A stretch of 64,000 nucleotides of DNA, from NCBI RefSeq assembly GCF_029227915.1, contig NC_079881.1, positions 10,825,501-10,889,500 of the forward strand, given 5' to 3'. The stretch is from Hydractinia symbiolongicarpus (taxonomy: Eukaryota; Cnidaria; Hydrozoa; Anthoathecata; Hydractiniidae). Under the pieces are notes generated by a model that was given only the letters and a program-made list of their open reading frames with translations, searched no databases and had not been told where the DNA came from. This document shows, in pieces, positions 23,901-35,356 of the stretch. Positions within the stretch are counted from its first letter, which is position 1, and every line of letters starts with the position of its first letter. The position numbers were made by a program, and so were the translations under genes.

Positions 23901-26900
23901 ATTTTTCGTTCAGTCCGCACTACATCTCAAAAAATGTAAATAAGTTATTAAAAATGACAGCCTGACGAAACCTTGCATACCAACAATTTAAACACTCCAG
24001 CTTCTTCGTGAAATTTCGCAGATACCTGCTCCAACACTTCGAATTGTTGTTCACTTGTGTATGCTCGACAAAATACAACATTACCCAGCATGGCATCATG
24101 GTCTAAGTTATAACGATCTGCTATGGAACGTAATCTATTTGGACGAAATGTGTTTTCAGTGTCAATAAACATGACTTTACCACCAGGATAACCATTTTCG
24201 CCTGGTAATTGAGCAGTTACTAAAAAACACACCATTTTTGTTAATCAATGGCAATATGCTCTTATATAAATACTTTTAATACCTTGTTTTATAATTCTTG
24301 CTGTAAAATGACTGCGCATTGACAATAATTTTGCTTTAATTCATGCATTTCATCCCCATATACTACTCGATATAATACAATTATAAGCAATCTTGCGTTT
24401 AAGCATGGTTAAAGTTTTTTATTGCGATTTGCGTTTGCAACCTGTCTTAATCTCGAACAAGGATAATAAAAAATGGCATATGTACGCCTAGTAGTTTGTA
24501 AGAACTGACTATTGTTGGGCTAAACCAGCCATAGTAACAAATTTTCAACAAAATGTTGTAGTATATGATGAAACATAGATAAGAATTAAAGATGAAAATG
24601 TGACATGATAAATTCGGCCTATGATTTATGTCTATTTCTTAAAAACGACAAAAAAATGAATGTCACATGCTCCCTTTTCATAAAAAATGAGCACTTCTTA
24701 GCAACACCATTATAGGGAACTTTGCAACCTCATTCCCACAGCATTTTACCTTTCTAATAAACGGCCCATGGGAAAAAAGACACTGAGAACGAGGGTGTGA
24801 ATTTTCAAATTTAATCACCCTGTTAATTTATTATTTTTTACACTAAATATCACATTATAACGGCGCTATATGAATAATTCATTACCTACCACAAAGCGTA
24901 TGAGACAACTGTGTTTTCCCTGTTCTAAATTCTAAAGAAAAATGATTACAATAATTACAAAAATAAACTTCAGTGATAAAAAAATAAAATTATTATATTT
25001 ATTCCGCACATTAAAATAGCAGAAACTCGTTCAGTTATTAGCTATGTGAAGAAATAAAATAACCCACATTCTTTTTGATCAAGTTAAATTTGATCTAGAA
25101 TTCAACCAAATTTTAAAATGATACTGTTTTTAAGAAGGTTTGTGCATGTGACAATGAATTCTTCAAATCAACAGGGTTTGATTAAATTTAAAATGTTAAA
25201 TCTCACCTCCAAATGCTTCAGTGATTGACATACTTTCTATGCCACCTAAAGAGAATTTGCAGGTAGCACATGTTTGAAGATGGAATAATAATAAAATTTC
25301 ACGAGTTTTGATTTTCGTTTTATATATTATATATTAAATATATTACAAGCCTATTCTTAAAAAACACATTGCAAAAAAAAGTATACTTTTAGCATCATGT
25401 TGTCTTCTTTGTGTGAACAGAATTGCACTATTTTCAACCTTGAAATCTTCACGAATTATAGTCATTTCTTAATTTTTTCGTGGGCATTTAAATTTTGCGA
25501 CTAATATCTTTAGTAACACTTTGCGGGTACATAATTTCGCGAAATTGACCAAAATCCGGAAAAATAATATCTGCGAAGATAGAGTGACTTTAATTTATTT
25601 TATTTTTAAAAAGCTATATTTTATTTTTAAAAAGTTATACGCATTCTTTAAAGACTTTTTGTTTTAAATAGTTTTCAGAGATTTTAGAATTCCAAAAGAA
25701 ACCTTCCAAAAACGCGAGAAAAAAGTCGTGTTATGGAAACACGAAATGTGATAAATAAAGGACAGGTTGCCCTTGGATTTATTATCCACGGGATTACCAA
25801 CTAGTAGATACTCAATAAAAACCGGTCTTAATAAAAACCGACCATAGTAGTTTTAAAAAAGTCAAATAAAATAACCCACAAAATCTTGTTTTTTATAGTG
25901 AAAGCGTAATAACAAATGTTTTACTTTGCCCCTCAAAATTGCATAAACCTGTGATTATCCTTACCCATTTCCTCTCGAACTGTAAAAACTATTTGCCCCA
26001 AATTTCTTAGCTCTAATTATTGCAACTCTTTATCGGACCAACACTTAAAGTTAGGGAAAGTGAGAGCCTACAAGTTGTATTTATAATTATTACTTTTCTG
26101 CATGAGTAAACTTCCTATTAACCTTCGTGTGAAGGTATTCTTGCATTTGTATGTCGCGGGTTTGTACAAAAAAACAAATTCCCCTGCCATTTTGTTCTTG
26201 TTTTGCGAGTATATTCGCAGATTAAATAAAGTCATGAGGGTACACTTTTTTCAAATCCAGTCATAAATATATTTGACCTGCAAATTTGGTCAGAAAATAA
26301 TACAGGGGATTACTACTTGTGCAATATTAACTTCTTACATTTTAAATTTACATTAGAAAAAAAATGAACGTACCTCCAAGAAGTTTGCTAAAAAGAACAA
26401 TTTTTGAAATTTGAAGATATGGCTTGGTATGGCATTTCAACAATTTAGTATAAAATAAAGAATTGTTTGTGAATTACTTACTCTAATTCTTGACTACCAG
26501 TTGTTATTCTGAAACATTGCTTTCTAACTTCACTGTACTCTAACGCTGTGTAAAACCCAGAACTCTGAAAATATTAAAATTAGAAAATTTCTATAACGTT
26601 AAGTTCCGAATCTTTCGCGAGTTGGCTAAAAAATATTTTTTTTGGCGAAAATAAAATATCATGAATATAGAAAAAAAACTGAATTCAGAAGATAGTAGGC
26701 AACAATCCTCAACTTATCTTGCATTAAATATTAAACCACTAGCTTAATTTTATCCTTTGTGGCATTTAATTTTTATAAACATTGTTTGCGTAAGACATAA
26801 AAAAATTTAAAAAAAAGAGAGGTCAAAATCATTTCCGAAATAAACATCCTCAAAACGACCTTAAACTCGCCAAAGCAACGAAGGTTTCTACTCGCGAGGG

Positions 26901-27531
26901 TGTCTAATTTTAAAGTAGCTACTCTATGTAGAAATGTACGCTATATTATCCTTATAACTTGCATGTAAGTACTCCAATAAACTTCACTTACTACAATCTT
27001 TTGTATAGCTTCTTTGATTTTGTCAACTTTTGCTTCAGATATTCCTTTTATTTGCAACAGTTTTCTTTTTGTTGTCATTTGAACGCCCTAAAAAAATGTT
27101 GCATATTTTCATTGGGTAGTTGCATTATTAACAAGACGGTTATAACGCTCTATTAATACCTTTATTGTACATATCCCTACTGATTTTAACTTTTTGATGT
27201 CCGCTGCATTCTAAAAAATTTAAAGGGGTGAATTATTGTTAGGTAAGCATTAAGGATATATCAAGGATATATACCCCTGTAGGAGAATCCCAAAACGGAA
27301 TCTGAATTAAATAATACTAAAAAATATCAAACGCACGTTTATCAACGGATGATTTCCAGGTTTGTCAGAAGGTTCAATGTGTTTTTTATTATAAGTAAAA
27401 TATCTATTACTTACAATACCATGATTTTGCAGCATTTCTATATCTTGGAAGAATACTTCCTCTTCTTCATCATCTTCTTCCTGACTTAGTGCTTCGACAG
27501 CATCTGCGTTGACAACTTGATCCAAAGACAT
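20915..27531 (-). CDS. DMC1: DMC1 meiotic recombinase (RecA/RAD51 family), complete
   Basis: Fourteen exons on the minus strand: 27531-27415, 27210-27160, 27087-26992, 26564-26482, 26387-26374, 25245-25207, 24931-24890, 24219-23981, 23812-23698, 23073-23042, 22526-22508, 21793-21784, 21522-21406, 20984-20915. All are GT-AG and phase-consistent; product 347 aa (human DMC1 is 340). An acidic N-terminus with '[13 protein letters not shown]' leads into the helix-hairpin-helix domain ('[17 protein letters not shown]'). The ATPase core has Walker A 'AFGEFRTGKT' (split over exons 6/7), '[18 protein letters not shown]', Walker B-like '[15 protein letters not shown]', L1 '[10 protein letters not shown]', L2 region 'VFITNQMTSDPGATMSF', '[19 protein letters not shown]', and C-terminus 'EGIADAKE'. 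Nuclear; forms filaments on single-stranded DNA and drives strand exchange in meiosis. L1/L2 and core motifs are DMC1-like rather than RAD51-like. Three exons are tiny (14, 19, 10 nt). Confidence 0.96.
21663..21703. repeat. Inverted repeat, 16-bp arms, in DMC1 intron 12
   Basis: ATTGTATCTTTTTTCA at 21663-21678 and its exact reverse complement at 21688-21703, separated by 9 nt. It lies between micro-exon 12 and exon 13 and would form a hairpin in the transcript. Confidence 0.85.
21784..21793 (-). other. DMC1: DMC1 micro-exon 12 (10 nt)
   Basis: CAACGATGTC, flanked by acceptor 'cctaaag' and the near-consensus donor 'gtaagtg'. Joined to exon 11 (…GGA G) and exon 13 (A TTC CAA…) it gives Gly-Ala-Thr-Met-Ser-Phe-Gln, matching the family's GA(T/S)M(T/S)F block. 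Without it neither phase nor sequence fits. Confidence 0.85.
22508..22526 (-). other. DMC1: DMC1 micro-exon 11 (19 nt)
   Basis: ATGACGTCAGATCCTGGAG, encoding Met-Thr-Ser-Asp-Pro-Gly and one further base, between 'attttag' and 'gtttgtt'. It encodes most of the DNA-binding loop L2 block, conserved in DMC1 as MTADPG. Confidence 0.9.
23008..23027. repeat. Poly-A homopolymer in DMC1 intron 10
   Basis: Run of about 20 A on the + strand (poly-T in the transcript sense), a short distance downstream of the exon 10 donor. Confidence 0.8.
26374..26387 (-). other. DMC1: DMC1 micro-exon 5 (14 nt)
   Basis: Sequence CAAACTTCTTGGAG between a 'tttttag' acceptor and 'gtacgtt' donor. It supplies the third base of Asp, then Lys-Leu-Leu-Gly and the first base of Gly, exactly the DKLLGG block expected between 'GSQEL' and 'GIES'. 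Confidence 0.92.
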
Positions 27532-28609
27532 TTTTATACAAGGTTCTAAATTATTGGAATATTCGGATTGACTGTTCGAATCGACTGTTCGAATTTACTG
27601 TTTGCTCTAAAAATGCATTTTTATTTTACCTGATTTATTGTGAAAAAATCTCGCAGAAATTTAATTTTTGCAGATGATCAAAAAAGTGGATATATACTTA
27701 GCGATTAAAAAAATACTTAGAGTTTTTGCAATTTAATTTTCCTGTGAAAATTTTTGACAATAAATGGTTCCATTTAAGCGGAACCTTAACTAATAAAAAA
27801 TGTCCCTGGAGGGATTCGAATGTTATTGAGAACTTGGTTAAAGAAAGCAACATTTCAATCATTCCCACAGTGACTTTCATAATAATACCTTAAGTTGTTA
27901 ATTTCCAAAACTTGCATCAATAAATCTAACTACGCAAAGAATCTCCAAAAAGTCGATTCGTCAAAAGTAACAGATTTGCGAAAAAATTCTTTGCAAAAAA
28001 CTTTAAATGCTCCATTCGCTGAGAAAAATATCCGCTAAATATCTTAACATTTTTTGGCGGTCGGGAAAATTAATCAAACTACGATACTACACGCGAGTTA
28101 AAGATATTTTAATATGTCAAACAGCCAATGCAAAAAAAATATAATCCTTGAAAATGTTTAAATGTCGTACGTATTAGAATAGACGACTGTCACAACCTTG
28201 GGTTAACTCCAAAATGGTTTCTGTTAGACAATATACTCATTTCATTTCACATTTGTGAATCTTTAGCAACCACAAAATGTTCATGAAAACGTATAGTTGG
28301 CTCTTTTTAATTCGAATCTTTATTATTTAAATCTTTCTAAGATTCAAACGAATTCTAAGCCATCGTCAATTTTCCTTAAATACTCTTCAAATTTACTTTT
28401 TATTTGAATCTCTGTAATTTGAAAACTTCTCGAATTTTCTGAGTTTGAACTAACCGTTAACAATTTCGAATGCTTTTTTTTCGAAATTCGAATTTCTGTT
28501 TGAATGTTTTGATTGTTTGTAAATGCACGTCTTTTGTATGAAGTTTGATCATTCTCTATGGTTTGATAAACTGCGTTTTATTTCTCGTTAAAAATAGCTA
28601 AACGACCAC
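27532..28609. other. Intergenic, 5' flank of DMC1
   Basis: Likely DMC1 promoter region. A short repeated 'gactgttcgaatcgactgttcgaatt' stretch occurs at about 27565-27597. The stretch at 28310-28510 is rich in 'tcgaat/attcga' motifs. No gene seen. Confidence 0.45.
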
Positions 28610-29690
28610 AACGATCAAAAGCTTGAGACAGAGTACAAAGCTTTGCTGGGGCTAGAGAAAGAGAAGTCCAATAAAGAAGTGGCACAATCATTTGGTATCT
28701 CGCTTAATACGCTATTGACCTGAAAAATGCAAGAAAAAGGTTTTTGATGTTTATAAAAATGGGAAAGCTAAAGCCAAACGAATGAGTTAATAAAGCAGTA
28801 TTGAAATGGTTCACACCATTTAATACTGCTTTATACTTCGAGCTAAAAATGTTCCTATAACTTATCAAGAAAAAGACCTCTCCTGACATCGAGGCGGACG
28901 GCGTTAAAGTAAGCGCTAGCGACAAACCCTGGGCACGAGGATGCGGATTTAAATCAGTTACGGAAGAGATGACAGCTCTCTTGCTTAAAACAACACAATC
29001 TTATATTCACCTAAAAACATCTTCAATGCTGATAAAGCTGGTTTTATCGCTGGCTTTAACATAAGAGCTTTTACTTAAGGAAAGAAAAGTGTGGTAGTGG
29101 GATGCATAACCAAGTTCGATTGACCGGAATGGTAGCGAGAAGTGCAAAAAGTGAAAGACTGTCAGGGTTTTCTATTGGGAAATCAGATAATCCAAGATGT
29201 TACAAAAGTGTTAAAAGTATTCCGTTGGAACACTTTTACCACTTGGATGTCGATCCAAGTGGCTTGTGAAATACCGGTAAAAACCGTTAAAAACGAAAAC
29301 AAATGATACTTTACTTCGTCGCACAATAGTTTTTCGCAACAAAAGTAAAATAATAAACAACATATTTACTTTTGAAGATTTGTTATCAAGGTCATAAAAC
29401 AGCAAAGAAATAGAACTTGACAAAAATTATACAACTACACCCTGATAAATTTATTGCCACTGTGGTGTTCGTACAAAGTTTTTTGTCAGCTGGAGAAAGA
29501 AAACGCATGATATTTTTTTATTAAAGTTTTGCTTTAAGTTAGGTTGGATAAAGAAAGTTGTTGTGCTTGTCAATACGAATTTTCGAATTAAAAGCAGATT
29601 GGAAGTGGAATAAGCTGCACTTTTTAAATCAACGATTTTAGCTTAAAGAATGGTTTACTTTACAAGACCTCAAAAATACTATTTTCTGGT
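28610..29690 (+). pseudogene. Tigger/pogo-type (Tc1/mariner superfamily) transposase relic
   Basis: Family blocks in order, broken by stops and frameshifts: the HTH segment 'EYKALLGLEKEKSNKEVAQS' then 'FGISLNTLLT' (28631-28722), with TGA where family members have a Trp codon; 'VNKAVLKWFT' (about 28786-28815); 'ADGVKVSASDKPW' (about 28890-28930); 'YSPKNIFNADKAGF' around the first catalytic Asp (about 29002-29045); a segment like 'GMHNQVRLTGMVA'; and 'GFSIGKSDNPRCYKSVKS' (about 29168-29217). This matches the CENP-B-like HTH plus DDE_1 domain of Tigger transposases. The copy is dead. Beyond about 29230 similarity fades. Confidence 0.8.
28789..28835. repeat. Long hairpin inside the Tigger relic
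   Basis: The 'taaagcagtattgaaatggt' arm is followed, after a 4-nt loop (tcac), by its reverse complement with one bulged G. It interrupts the conserved 'KAVLKWFT' block and looks like an inverted duplication that arose after insertion. Confidence 0.75.
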
Positions 29691-30392
29691 GAACTTTGTT
29701 TATCGATGGATGTTTTTAGGTGGAATTTTGTAATGTTTATAATGTGTTTTTAGTTAGATAAATTGTGCAGCACTATTTTTGAACTAGTAAGATAAAAAAT
29801 CAATAAGCTATAAACTTTTGTTAGTTATATAAAAACGGACAATGGCTTATTCACATAAAAAATATACTTTATATTTTATAAAATATAATTTTATGTTGTC
29901 TTGTATAAATTTTATTCTGACTTTTTTTTCTCACACAGGGTTTCATAAAACGGTGCTCCTATTCGGCTGCTCAACAAAAATCTATTAAAATATGCTCCCC
30001 AGCGTTGAGAGAAGCCATGCGGTACACAAAACTTTGTAGTTCTTAAAAAAATGCCTGCATAGAGGGTTAAAACACATAAGACTTTTTTCAAAGCGTGCAG
30101 AAATTTTGACCTCAACATTGTGTGCAAACCTGTCACTATGAAACATATAATTTTAAGTAAACTAGCTTTAAATCTCAGTATGAAACTGGCTAATATATGG
30201 ACCTGTCGCTGCTTGGTTTTCCTCATATTGGCTTTAATGTATTTTTAAAATGGAATTTTATGCGCTAAGTAAAAAACGCCCTTAAACGCCTTACGTTTTT
30301 TAACGCTATTCTTAGTGACTTTGTAAAAATGGACTCTTTAAATTCCTATATCCGCCCCTGTGTAAACTGTAAAAATTTTTATACATATTTAT
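29691..30392. other. Intergenic, no gene seen
   Basis: AT-rich. An antisense open frame of 104 codons at 29912-30226 has no recognisable domain or signal and is not called. Confidence 0.4.
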
Positions 30393-30460
30393 GCCTTGTT
30401 GGTCTAATGGCTATGACACTCTTACAAATGAAAGATTCTGGTTCAAATCCTGGCCAGGGC
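30393..30460 (+). repeat. tRNA-like sequence, probably tRNA-derived SINE head or tRNA pseudogene
   Basis: Has RNA polymerase III box-like motifs: A box 'ttggtctaatgg' (30399-30410) and B box 'ggttcaaatcc' (30440-30450), with a 'gtc/gac' D stem and partly pairing ends (gccttg / cagggc). The T-arm and anticodon arm have mismatches, so I do not call a functional tRNA or an anticodon. Confidence 0.5.
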
Positions 30461-30880
30461 TAGGAAAACATAATTATCTTACAGCAAACAAGTAATAATG
30501 AGTATATGATATGTATAGCTAGAGCTAGCTATTGTGGGAGGATAATTGGTATTCTTTGAATTGTAAGTGTAGTGTTCAATACATTCATCACTTCATTTAT
30601 AGAGCACAAAAATGCCATGTCAAGAAAAGTCAGATATATGTACTTGTTTGTCTTGCGATGTCTTTTGTACTTAGCTAATGCCTTTATAATTTTCCTAAGA
30701 AATAATTAAGCTGTTAACTTACTTGGCTCCTAAACTTGACTATAGTACTAGTATATATATATAGGATATTCCATTTTTGGGCAGCTAAGTAGAAATCACC
30801 ACTAGGTTTGTATAAAAAATGTTGGTGTAGAAAAAAAGAATAAACAAAAACAAAAGAACAAAAGATTACATACTACTTTC

Positions 30881-30918
<38 letters not shown>

Positions 30919-32234
30919 CGTTGTAAAATTTGCGAAACATTTAACTATTTTTAAACATTCGCGCCAGACTATTTGACATATATCAAAATATCAAAACAAA
31001 GTAATTGTCTTATTTTTTATTTTGCTTCCCGTCTATGCGGCACTATCAAACATGGCACCCGAAGATACGGTGACTTGAAGGAATTTATTTTTTTAAATTT
31101 AATTTTACTGTCTGCGGTATAGTTAGACGCAAATATTTTTAAATCTCCCAGGTTGACTAGCTTGCTAAGCCGATTAAGTGATTTGCAATGTACAAAATAG
31201 GTATTCGTGTTGTATATACGACAAAATCAGTATAATAGCCTGTCTGTTGTTTGTTGTTGTCAAGTGAGAAAAAGTGGGACCTGTCAGTGAGTGAAACACC
31301 AGCAGCTATGTAGCTGGCTAAGAGAAAACTGGCTTGAAAACACAAATTTGTGTTGCATGTGCATACATACTAATATAGGCCTCCTAGTGTTTCTTGAAAC
31401 ACCAGCAAACCTGATGCCTACGCAAAAAAGCATACATAGCTATACACAGCATACAAAAGTGTGTTTAAGCGCCAACTCGCATTGCAGTGTCACATTTTTT
31501 TTAGTTTTTGTAGAGATATTTTTTATTCCTTAACCCAATCCTTGACCAAATGTAACACATCAACAAACATTTTTTCTTGCTATATATAGCTAGCAAGCTA
31601 ATGGTGCCAATAAGCCGCAAACACACGCATATGCGGGAGACTTTTTGAATAATATTGGCGGTTGTCCCCCGAAACTGCCCGCACTCGCCCGGAACATTCT
31701 CAAAATGCAATTCCTTGTAACAAACCATGCAGACGATAGTTGGGAAGAAGGCGCTTGAAGAGAAAGGAGTTAATAAAGTTTATATATAAGTTTTTTATAA
31801 AGTAAAATTTATCGAAAATCATAAAAAACAGTTCTTTTAAGAACTTCACTACCACATAGTAAGTTTATTTTGATTTTTGTAGTTTTTTGGAATCATATTA
31901 GTGTCTGTTTTTTTGGGGCCATTGATCAGGCCTATGCGGGGTTTTTCGAGGAATACTTGAATTTTTTCAAAACGCCAAACTCGCCCGAAAACGCCTGTAC
32001 TTTTTACTGCGTATGCAGCTTATCGGCACTCTCGTAGCAAGCTGGCTGGCTAGCTACACACAAACCACAATAGTCCTTGATGCATTTTTTTGATAATCAT
32101 TGGTTTCACGACTAAACGGAAAATTAACATTTACACCAAAGAATGTATTATTAGGGTCTGCGTGCATATACTCAAGCTGCAACAAGAAACAGCAGTGTGA
32201 CGTTGGTGGATGGATGGGTTTTCAAGGTTGGCGT
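30461..32234. other. Intergenic, repeat-bearing; no supported gene
   Basis: Contains the (CAA)n tract. G+C-richer patches around 31590-31740 and 31960-32060 give a 75-codon minus-strand frame (31501-31728) without a recognised domain. Confidence 0.35.
30880..30919 (+). repeat. (CAA)n microsatellite
   Basis: Thirteen uninterrupted CAA units. Confidence 0.97.
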
Positions 32235-32235
32235 T

Positions 32236-32456
32236 TCTTCCAGATGTGCACATTTTACAAGGCTAGCCTCACAAATATCGTGGGATATACCCTGTCTATT
32301 ATTTCCAGGAGAGACCATGGCTTAGACGGATAGTCCTAGAGTATTTAATACGCAGACTCAATTAGGGCTCGCACCCATGTTAAATCGCTGTCGAGAGGAA
32401 TTGAACCCTGGTGTCCCGCATAGAGTACGAGAGCTATAACCACTAATCTACGTTTC
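32236..32456 (-). repeat. tRNA-derived SINE, minus orientation
   Basis: On the minus strand: a tRNA-like head with A-box-like 'gtagattagtggttat' and B box 'ggttcaattcc' (32398-32408 on +), and a 3' part sharing 'tggaaataatagacagggta' and 'ttgtaaaatgtgcacatc' with the plus-strand copy at 32548-32882. The central part is shorter than in that copy. Confidence 0.75.
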
Positions 32457-32547
32457 AAGAAAGACACATCTAATTGACGTTTTTTGTGGCAACTTCAGAA
32501 TGTACACTGCCCTCTTATCAGGTAAATTTAATTAGAAACAAACAGTG

Positions 32548-32882
32548 TGGCGCCGTAGTTTAGTGATTATATTTCATACCCTTTGTGCGGGAGACTGAGG
32601 TTTGATTCCCCTTGGCAGCGATTCACCATGGGCTGGTGAATATTACCATAGCCCTGGGTTAACCCAAGCCATGTGAGGCAAATTGGGAAAATGGCACATT
32701 GTGTGGGCTGTTGTCTAGTGGAGCGCAGACCCTGATTGGGTCTGCGTAGCTCAAAATAAGCATTAAATGCTCTAGGACCCCTCATCTAAGCCATGGCCCC
32801 TCCTGGAAATAATGGACAGGGTATATTCATCGATAATTGTAAGACTAGCCATGTAAAATGTGCACATCTATCTATCTAAAAG
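32548..32882 (+). repeat. tRNA-derived SINE, plus orientation
   Basis: The head has A-box-like 'gtagtttagtgattat' (32555-32570) and B box 'ggtttgattcc' (32599-32609). The body contains 'ctcctggaaataatggacag', and the 3' end runs into 'catctatctatcta', a short simple-repeat tail typical of SINEs. It shares body and 3' end with the opposite-strand copy at 32236-32456. Confidence 0.8.
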
Positions 32883-33171
32883 AAAATGTTTAACATCCAT
32901 TGATTTATATATTTATTGTAAAAAGCAAGCTACGTGTTTAAAATATTTTGATCCATTCTCAATTAAGTGGCCTTAAAAAGTTTTGAATTAAAATGTGTGA
33001 AATTTTATGCTCAATTTTATCCCCATTTTTTAAATTACTTAGTATCATCCCTGTTAAAAATTGTATTTCTGTTTTGTTCTTAACCTTCAAAATGCGATCT
33101 CATATGATTTTTAATTTTTCTCCATATCTGTCAAGTGGAACTTTGCGAAGCTTAACTATTGCTGTATTCTC

Positions 33172-34087
33172 CAGTCTTTTTCAGGAGAGGCGTGCGATCG
33201 CACGGGAACGCCTTGGCACACGCCTAAACCGTTTCAGGTGTGTGATTAATCGCACGTCTGAAAAACAAATATTGAGTTTCCAAAATCCACCTTTAAAATC
33301 CATTTTATAGCGTGCGATGGCAGCCCTTGAAAGAATTTTTGGAGATAGTCCTGGTCTTTTTAATTCACGAGCAAGCCTATTGATAGCCAACCTGACCATC
33401 CTAGCTAATTCACTGACTCCTGACTTAGTTAAAAGAACTACGTAGACATAAATCTCTTTTGCCTGGCCCTTTCGTCGTTGGTAACCAGGTCTTGCACAAG
33501 AAATCCAGCCATGCGGTCCTTAACTAATGCGGAGATGAATGCCGATGGAGCACGGATGAAGCAAGTCCGCAAAACTGCACTTACAGGCGGAATAGACATT
33601 TCATCATGGATTTAATTATAGATAATTTCTTCAGGTCCGAATTTAATGGATTTTTTCTTTATGCCTGTAAAAAGAAACCCATATGCGGTGGAAATTTTTT
33701 TGAAGTTTTAAGCCACATGGATAAAGATTTTTTTAGCTTGAAAACAAAGCATATTTTTGCCTATTTGCTTGTGATGACCTGAAAAGTGAACAATAAATAT
33801 AAAAAATGACAGTATAGTCATGCATACTATTTCAGACATGTAGAAATGGAAGTTAAGATTGAGAGAGTCACTATACCAGTAGACGCTCGATCATTGTGTT
33901 TGGGGTTTGCGATTTAAAACGTCCCCCACTTTTCTACCGCAAAATGAATGCGCAACAAAAAAATACTCTTGGAGCCTGTGCTGTATGCGTAACATTCTTT
34001 GCATGTGCGCTTTACATGGCACGTGTTACTTGATTTACACGTGCGAATCATCGCACACCTACTCAAGTATTCCTGAAAAAGACTAAG
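33172..34087. mobile_element. Possible non-autonomous DNA element bounded by inverted repeats
   Basis: Left end 'agtctttttcagga' followed by 'gcgtgcgatcgcacg'. The right end (about 34036-34087), reversed, reads 'agtctttttcagga…ggtgtgcgatgattcgcac'. A second internal copy 'aggtgtgtgattaatcgcac' is at 33236-33255. No transposase is visible inside; the interior carries a repeat shared with 35170-35360. Exact ends and a target duplication were not resolved. Confidence 0.5.
33365..33605 (+). repeat. Dispersed repeat copy 1
   Basis: Shares 'aagcctatt…agccaacctg.ccatcctagcta', and further on 'gagatgaa…gatgg…acggat.aa.caagt', with 35172-35352 in the same orientation. No coding capacity is recognised. 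Confidence 0.6.
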
Positions 34088-35171
34088 TCTCGAACGTTTA
34101 AGACTGTTGTACTTTTTTAGATATCAGTGTGCATTTAATGATAGTTGTGCATTTAATGACGAATGACTCTCTTAATTAAGGTTGTTTTGTTGCAGTTATA
34201 TACTGCTTTGATGCATGTATGTGAGTTTTATTATGTTGCTCAATGACCTTGTGTCTACCTAAGTAGTAGTAGTATTTATTTGCTGCTTAGATTGTACAGT
34301 ATATGATATATAAATATATAAATGTATATAAAGTTGTATGTTAATAATAATACAATACAAGCTATAGCAGTCAGGAGACCGACCACTACCAAAAGCTAAT
34401 CTAAGGAGGCCACCTTTAGGTATAGTTTAAAAACAAGGAACCTTTGTGTATATTTTGTTTACACATGAACTTAATTGCTTCCTATTTTTATTATCATGCA
34501 AAAACCATAAAAATAAGATTTGAAGAAGTCTTAGAAAACTAAAAAGAAAAAAAAAAGAACAATTGAAAACTAGTACATTTAATCTATTATATATTTTCCT
34601 TTTTCATAGAGAAGCTAAACCTATTTTTTTTAAATTTGCAGACCCCATCAAGAAAAAAATTGATAAATAAATAAAATGATAAGCTGATTGGTAACAAGTT
34701 TTATACAAAAAATACAGTTTTATCAATGATGAAAAAGTATCCCCAAGCGAGACCTAACAATATTACGCTTTGTTAAATTGGATAAAAGATTAGAAAAACC
34801 AATTAACTTTTGATTCAAGATGATATTGTCATGATTAAATGTTTGAATTTTCGTTAATCATGAAGACCAATCTCATCGTTGCTCATGTACACCACTCTTT
34901 TTACCAATGGGACTTTTTCGCAATAATGTGTGTATGTGCACAGCAGGCCTATCAATAAGCCAAAAAACACACATGCGATAAATCGCTTGTCAAAAGCTGG
35001 GATAATTTTGCTTGCGTTTTTTTTTATTTAAAAGGCAACCATACAGGCCTTAAATTTTAAACCTGACAATTGTAAGATTGTTACTTTTAACATCCTCATA
35101 AAAAAACGTCATGATCACGCACATTGGAGTTACATCATTTTGGTTTTATTATAAAAAAATTAACAAACAAA

Positions 35172-35356
35172 AGCCTATTTAAAGCCAACCTGTCCATCCT
35201 AGCTAAGCCACCAATATTATCAACACCAGCCTCTTCATAGTTGCTAACTGTGGATTACAGCAGATACCTAGCCAAGTGATTCTTATCTGGCGCAGAGATG
35301 AAGCTGATGGTACACGGATCAAACAAGTGTGCATAGTTGCACTTTTTAGCAGCATA
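35172..35356 (+). repeat. Dispersed repeat copy 2
   Basis: Direct-orientation relative of 33365-33605, shorter by internal deletion. Neighbouring DNA from 34090 to 36000 is AT-rich and shows no gene. Confidence 0.6.

Noticed and set aside
29912-30226. 104-codon minus-strand frame
   Set aside because: No domain, signal peptide or splice context, and no supporting neighbour.
30393-30460. Functional tRNA gene
   Set aside because: Box A and B are present, but the T-arm and anticodon stem have mismatches, so a tRNA-derived repeat is more likely.
32567-32785. 72-codon minus-strand frame
   Set aside because: It lies wholly inside the SINE.
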